A stretch of 40,657 nt of DNA from Pelistega indica (GTDB lineage: Bacteria; Pseudomonadota; Gammaproteobacteria; Burkholderiales; Burkholderiaceae_B), in the NCBI RefSeq assembly GCF_000506865.1, contig NZ_AYSV01000096.1, forward strand, positions 17 through 40,673. The letters are read 5' to 3'. Positions 38,855 to 40,657 of the stretch are shown piece after piece (within the stretch, counting starts at the first letter, position 1; every line of letters starts with the position of its first letter). Under the pieces are notes generated by a model that was not told the DNA's origin, did no database searches, and saw only the letters and a program-made list of their open reading frames with translations. The position numbers were made by a program, and so were the translations under genes.

Positions 38855-39768
38855 CTACCCGATGACCTCATCATCATACAAAAAGATACCCGTAGGATCA
38901 AAAAGCCCTTTTATTCTGTCATTGATGCGAGCAATACTCTCCGAATCAGCACACTCCTCTTCAGGTAGCTGCGCTTTAAGTAATAGTACATCTTGCGGAA
39001 TTTTACGAATTACCCATTGTTGTACCCAAATTATACGCCCCTGATGTCCCTGAAAAAACAGTGCGATATTGATATCCACCAAGTTCTTTTTCAACGAATC
39101 TAGACGATAACTATACGGCCAATAATCACTTGCTAACTGTATTTCTACGCTATCCTCCTTAGTAATTCAAATAAATTGGGGATACAACGACTTAATATAG
39201 GTACTGAGAGGACTGAACGATCATCCACACCAAATCCACCTACAACGGCTTGTGAACCATCAGCAAAGATGGCATTGATTCTTTCTACCCCTGATAAAAA
39301 ACTAAAATAAGGTCGGCAATCATGGTAAAGAGGACTAGCAAACCATTGTGCAATCGTCATCTCCGCAGGAACCCGGCTAAATTGATAATAACCAAGCGCA
39401 AGTAACTGCCCTGCTGTCACCGAAGGTTGTGCTAGGCATGCTTGTTCTCCTAATTCCTCAATTATATTTAACGATGGACTAAATTGCACCATGAGCAAAT
39501 CACGGGTATGGACCGTTTGAGGGGAGGCAAATCCATCAAGTACCATAGCAACCTCATATTCTCGACATAACGCATAAATATGCTGTATGTCTGCCAATCG
39601 ATAGATACATATTTGAGCAGCGTGATAAGCCTCATTAAGACCATCTAACCGTTTAAAGTCACCCCGTACAGTTCGTTGTAAGCGATGACAAAAAAGATCC
39701 CAAGGGGTTTCTGGCAATACCCCTGAACGACCAAACTGTAAAAATGAACGCCTATCCATACCTAGCAT
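38855..39768 (-). pseudogene. GlcE-like FAD-binding oxidase/dehydrogenase protein, single frameshift
   Basis: About 304 residues when the two frames are joined; the first runs 39768-39145, the second resumes as VEIQLASDYW and ends at 38855. The end (INDRIKGLFDPTGIF) is the hallmark C-terminus of FAD-linked oxidases such as GlcE. The middle IFADGSQAVVGGFGVD and SFLSGVERINAIFADG match the PCMH-type fold region. Inserting one base at TT 39159-39160 (coding AA to AAA) reads LLKEDSVEIQ across the break. Start: ATG at 39768 or 39759 (MDRRSFLQFGR); no strong Shine-Dalgarno. Some of the classical FAD-binding loop is not evident, so the identity is moderate. It is divergent from the aminotransferase gene. 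Confidence 0.6.
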
Positions 39769-39886
39769 TTTTCAACTAAAAAGATAGCTAATTTTAACGA
39801 GTTTCTCTAATAAAACCCACAACAAAAGCACAACAAACTAAAATGTAGCATTACTTCTTACCACCAACGATAGTGTTATTATTGTT

Positions 39887-40657
39887 ATGTTAAATGTTGC
39901 TTCTAGAGTACATCAGGCAGTTACCTTTCAAGCCGTAGAAATAACCAAACAAGCACAAGCCTTGCGTGAACAAGGCAAAGATATTATTAGCTTAGGTATT
40001 GGTGAACCTGATTTTACCGCTCCACCAATTGTTGTAAATACTTTGCACAAAGCCGCTTCTGCGGGGTTAAGTGGCTATAGCCCATCATTAGGAATTACAC
40101 CTTTACGGATGTGTATTGCTGATTATTACAACAAAGAGTTTGGTACATCTATTACTCATGAACAAGTCATTGTGACCACTGGTGCTTCTGGTGCATTATC
40201 ACTAGCGTGTATGGGTCTCCTCAATCCTGGTGATGAGGTATTAATGCCTGACCCTTATTATCCGGCCAACTTTAATTTTATTCTATGCACAGGTGCAACC
40301 ACAAAGCTCATTCCTTGCTATCCAGAGGAACGCTTTCAATTAAGTGCAGACTCAATTGCGGCAAATTGGAGTGATACAACCAAAGGCGTATTAATCGCTT
40401 CTCCAAGTAATCCTACCGGAACAAGCATTACCGAAGATGAATTAAAAAAAATACTCGCTTTGGTTAAATCAAAAAATGGTTTTGTTATTCTTGACGAAAT
40501 TTATCTAGGCCTAAGCTATGACGGTAAACCTAAATCTGGGCTTGCTTTGGATGATGACATTATCATTATTAATAGTTTTTCTAAATTCTTTAATATGACT
40601 GGTTGGCGTCTTGGTTGGATTATTGCGCCCAAGTATTTTGATACCTCACCTAGCTGA
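39887..40657 (+). pseudogene. Class I/II PLP-dependent aminotransferase, frame ends early at window edge
   Basis: 256 residues remain of a family that is normally about 390. Visible: SLGIGEPDFTAPPIV, the GYSPSLGITPLR start-up region, the cofactor Asn in SNPTGTS, Asp in VILDEIYLGL, and the PLP lysine region SFSKFFNMTGWRLGW with the Schiff-base Lys in SFSKFF. After Lys-Tyr-Phe the frame gives DTSPS and stops at the last bases of the window. In the next frame the same DNA reads Ile-Pro-His-Leu-Ala, like the IxPLAEKLAQN region of homologues, so one extra base in TTTT (about 40637-40640) may be the cause. The rest lies beyond the window. Substrate (aspartate, alanine or other) is not determinable here. 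Confidence 0.85.

Noticed and set aside
38700-38860. Small ORF or RNA in the gap between maeB and the FAD protein gene
   Set aside because: Open frames there run antisense into the FAD gene and have no ribosome site; no clear hairpin or T-run.
1-40657. Prophage, integrative element or undescribed multi-gene defence system
   Set aside because: Apart from the Rpn-type fragment at the left edge, every gene belongs to a known housekeeping family; no integrase, att repeats or defence-type cluster was seen.

Overview
The window is AT-rich (about 40 % G+C by eye) and reads as housekeeping chromosome of a low-G+C betaproteobacterium, most likely an Alcaligenaceae member (Pelistega/Oligella/Taylorella-like). 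The gene order tpiA-secG-tRNA-Leu and the series tkt-gap-pgk ... fba-purC-purE-purK-Sua5 resemble what I recall of Bordetella and relatives. Azurin, a LivGF-SBP-LivHM transporter and MaeB agree with that. The assignment rests on gene content and protein style; no search was run.

Layout. 1-850: end of an Rpn/PD-(D/E)XK gene cut by the window edge. 1.0-4.6 kb (minus): azurin, then a tpiA-secG-tRNA-Leu(GAG) unit with a good promoter and terminator, and a GNAT acetyltransferase. 4.7-6.4 kb (minus): an S4 RNA-binding protein, a small CCGxxC protein and a quinone oxidoreductase coupled to it. 6.6-11.3 kb (minus): a five-gene branched-chain amino acid-type ABC transporter. 11.4-12.2 kb (plus): promoter, yybP-ykoY manganese riboswitch and a GDT1/MneA Mn exporter. 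12.5-14.5 kb (minus): htpG with a heat-shock-type promoter. 14.85-15.95 kb (plus): an alcohol dehydrogenase. 16-19.7 kb (minus): purC-purE-purK-Sua5. 19.8-20.4 kb (plus): a DedA protein. 20.6-34.9 kb (minus): tkt, gap, pgk, an alpha-2-macroglobulin/PbpC pair, a nitrilase-family amidase and fba. 35-35.7 kb (plus): rsmE. 35.8-39.8 kb (minus): a barstar-family protein, maeB and a GlcE-like FAD protein. 39.9 kb to the end (plus): a class I aminotransferase that stops early.

How the genes work together. tpiA, fba, pgk, gap and tkt are the reversible triose/hexose and pentose-phosphate steps, and MaeB links malate to pyruvate. No pyruvate kinase gene is seen. The GAPDH has Ala where NAD enzymes have the cofactor-binding Asp, so the central-carbon set looks gluconeogenic and NADP-biased. 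The alpha-2-macroglobulin and PbpC form the known periplasmic protease-trap and peptidoglycan-repair pair.

The most striking sequence-level property is that seven genes (purE, pbpC, the alpha-2-macroglobulin gene, pgk twice, rsmE, the FAD protein gene and the terminal aminotransferase) carry single-base frame breaks, almost all explainable by a one-base change in a short homopolymer. Several are normally indispensable, so sequencing or assembly error is the likeliest cause. No clearly undescribed multi-gene system was found. The most unusual biology is the greatly extended SecG tail, the Arg-for-Lys Walker A of LivF, the unusual cysteine set of the alcohol dehydrogenase, a terminator placed between gap and pgk, and a repeat-rich terminator zone behind livM.
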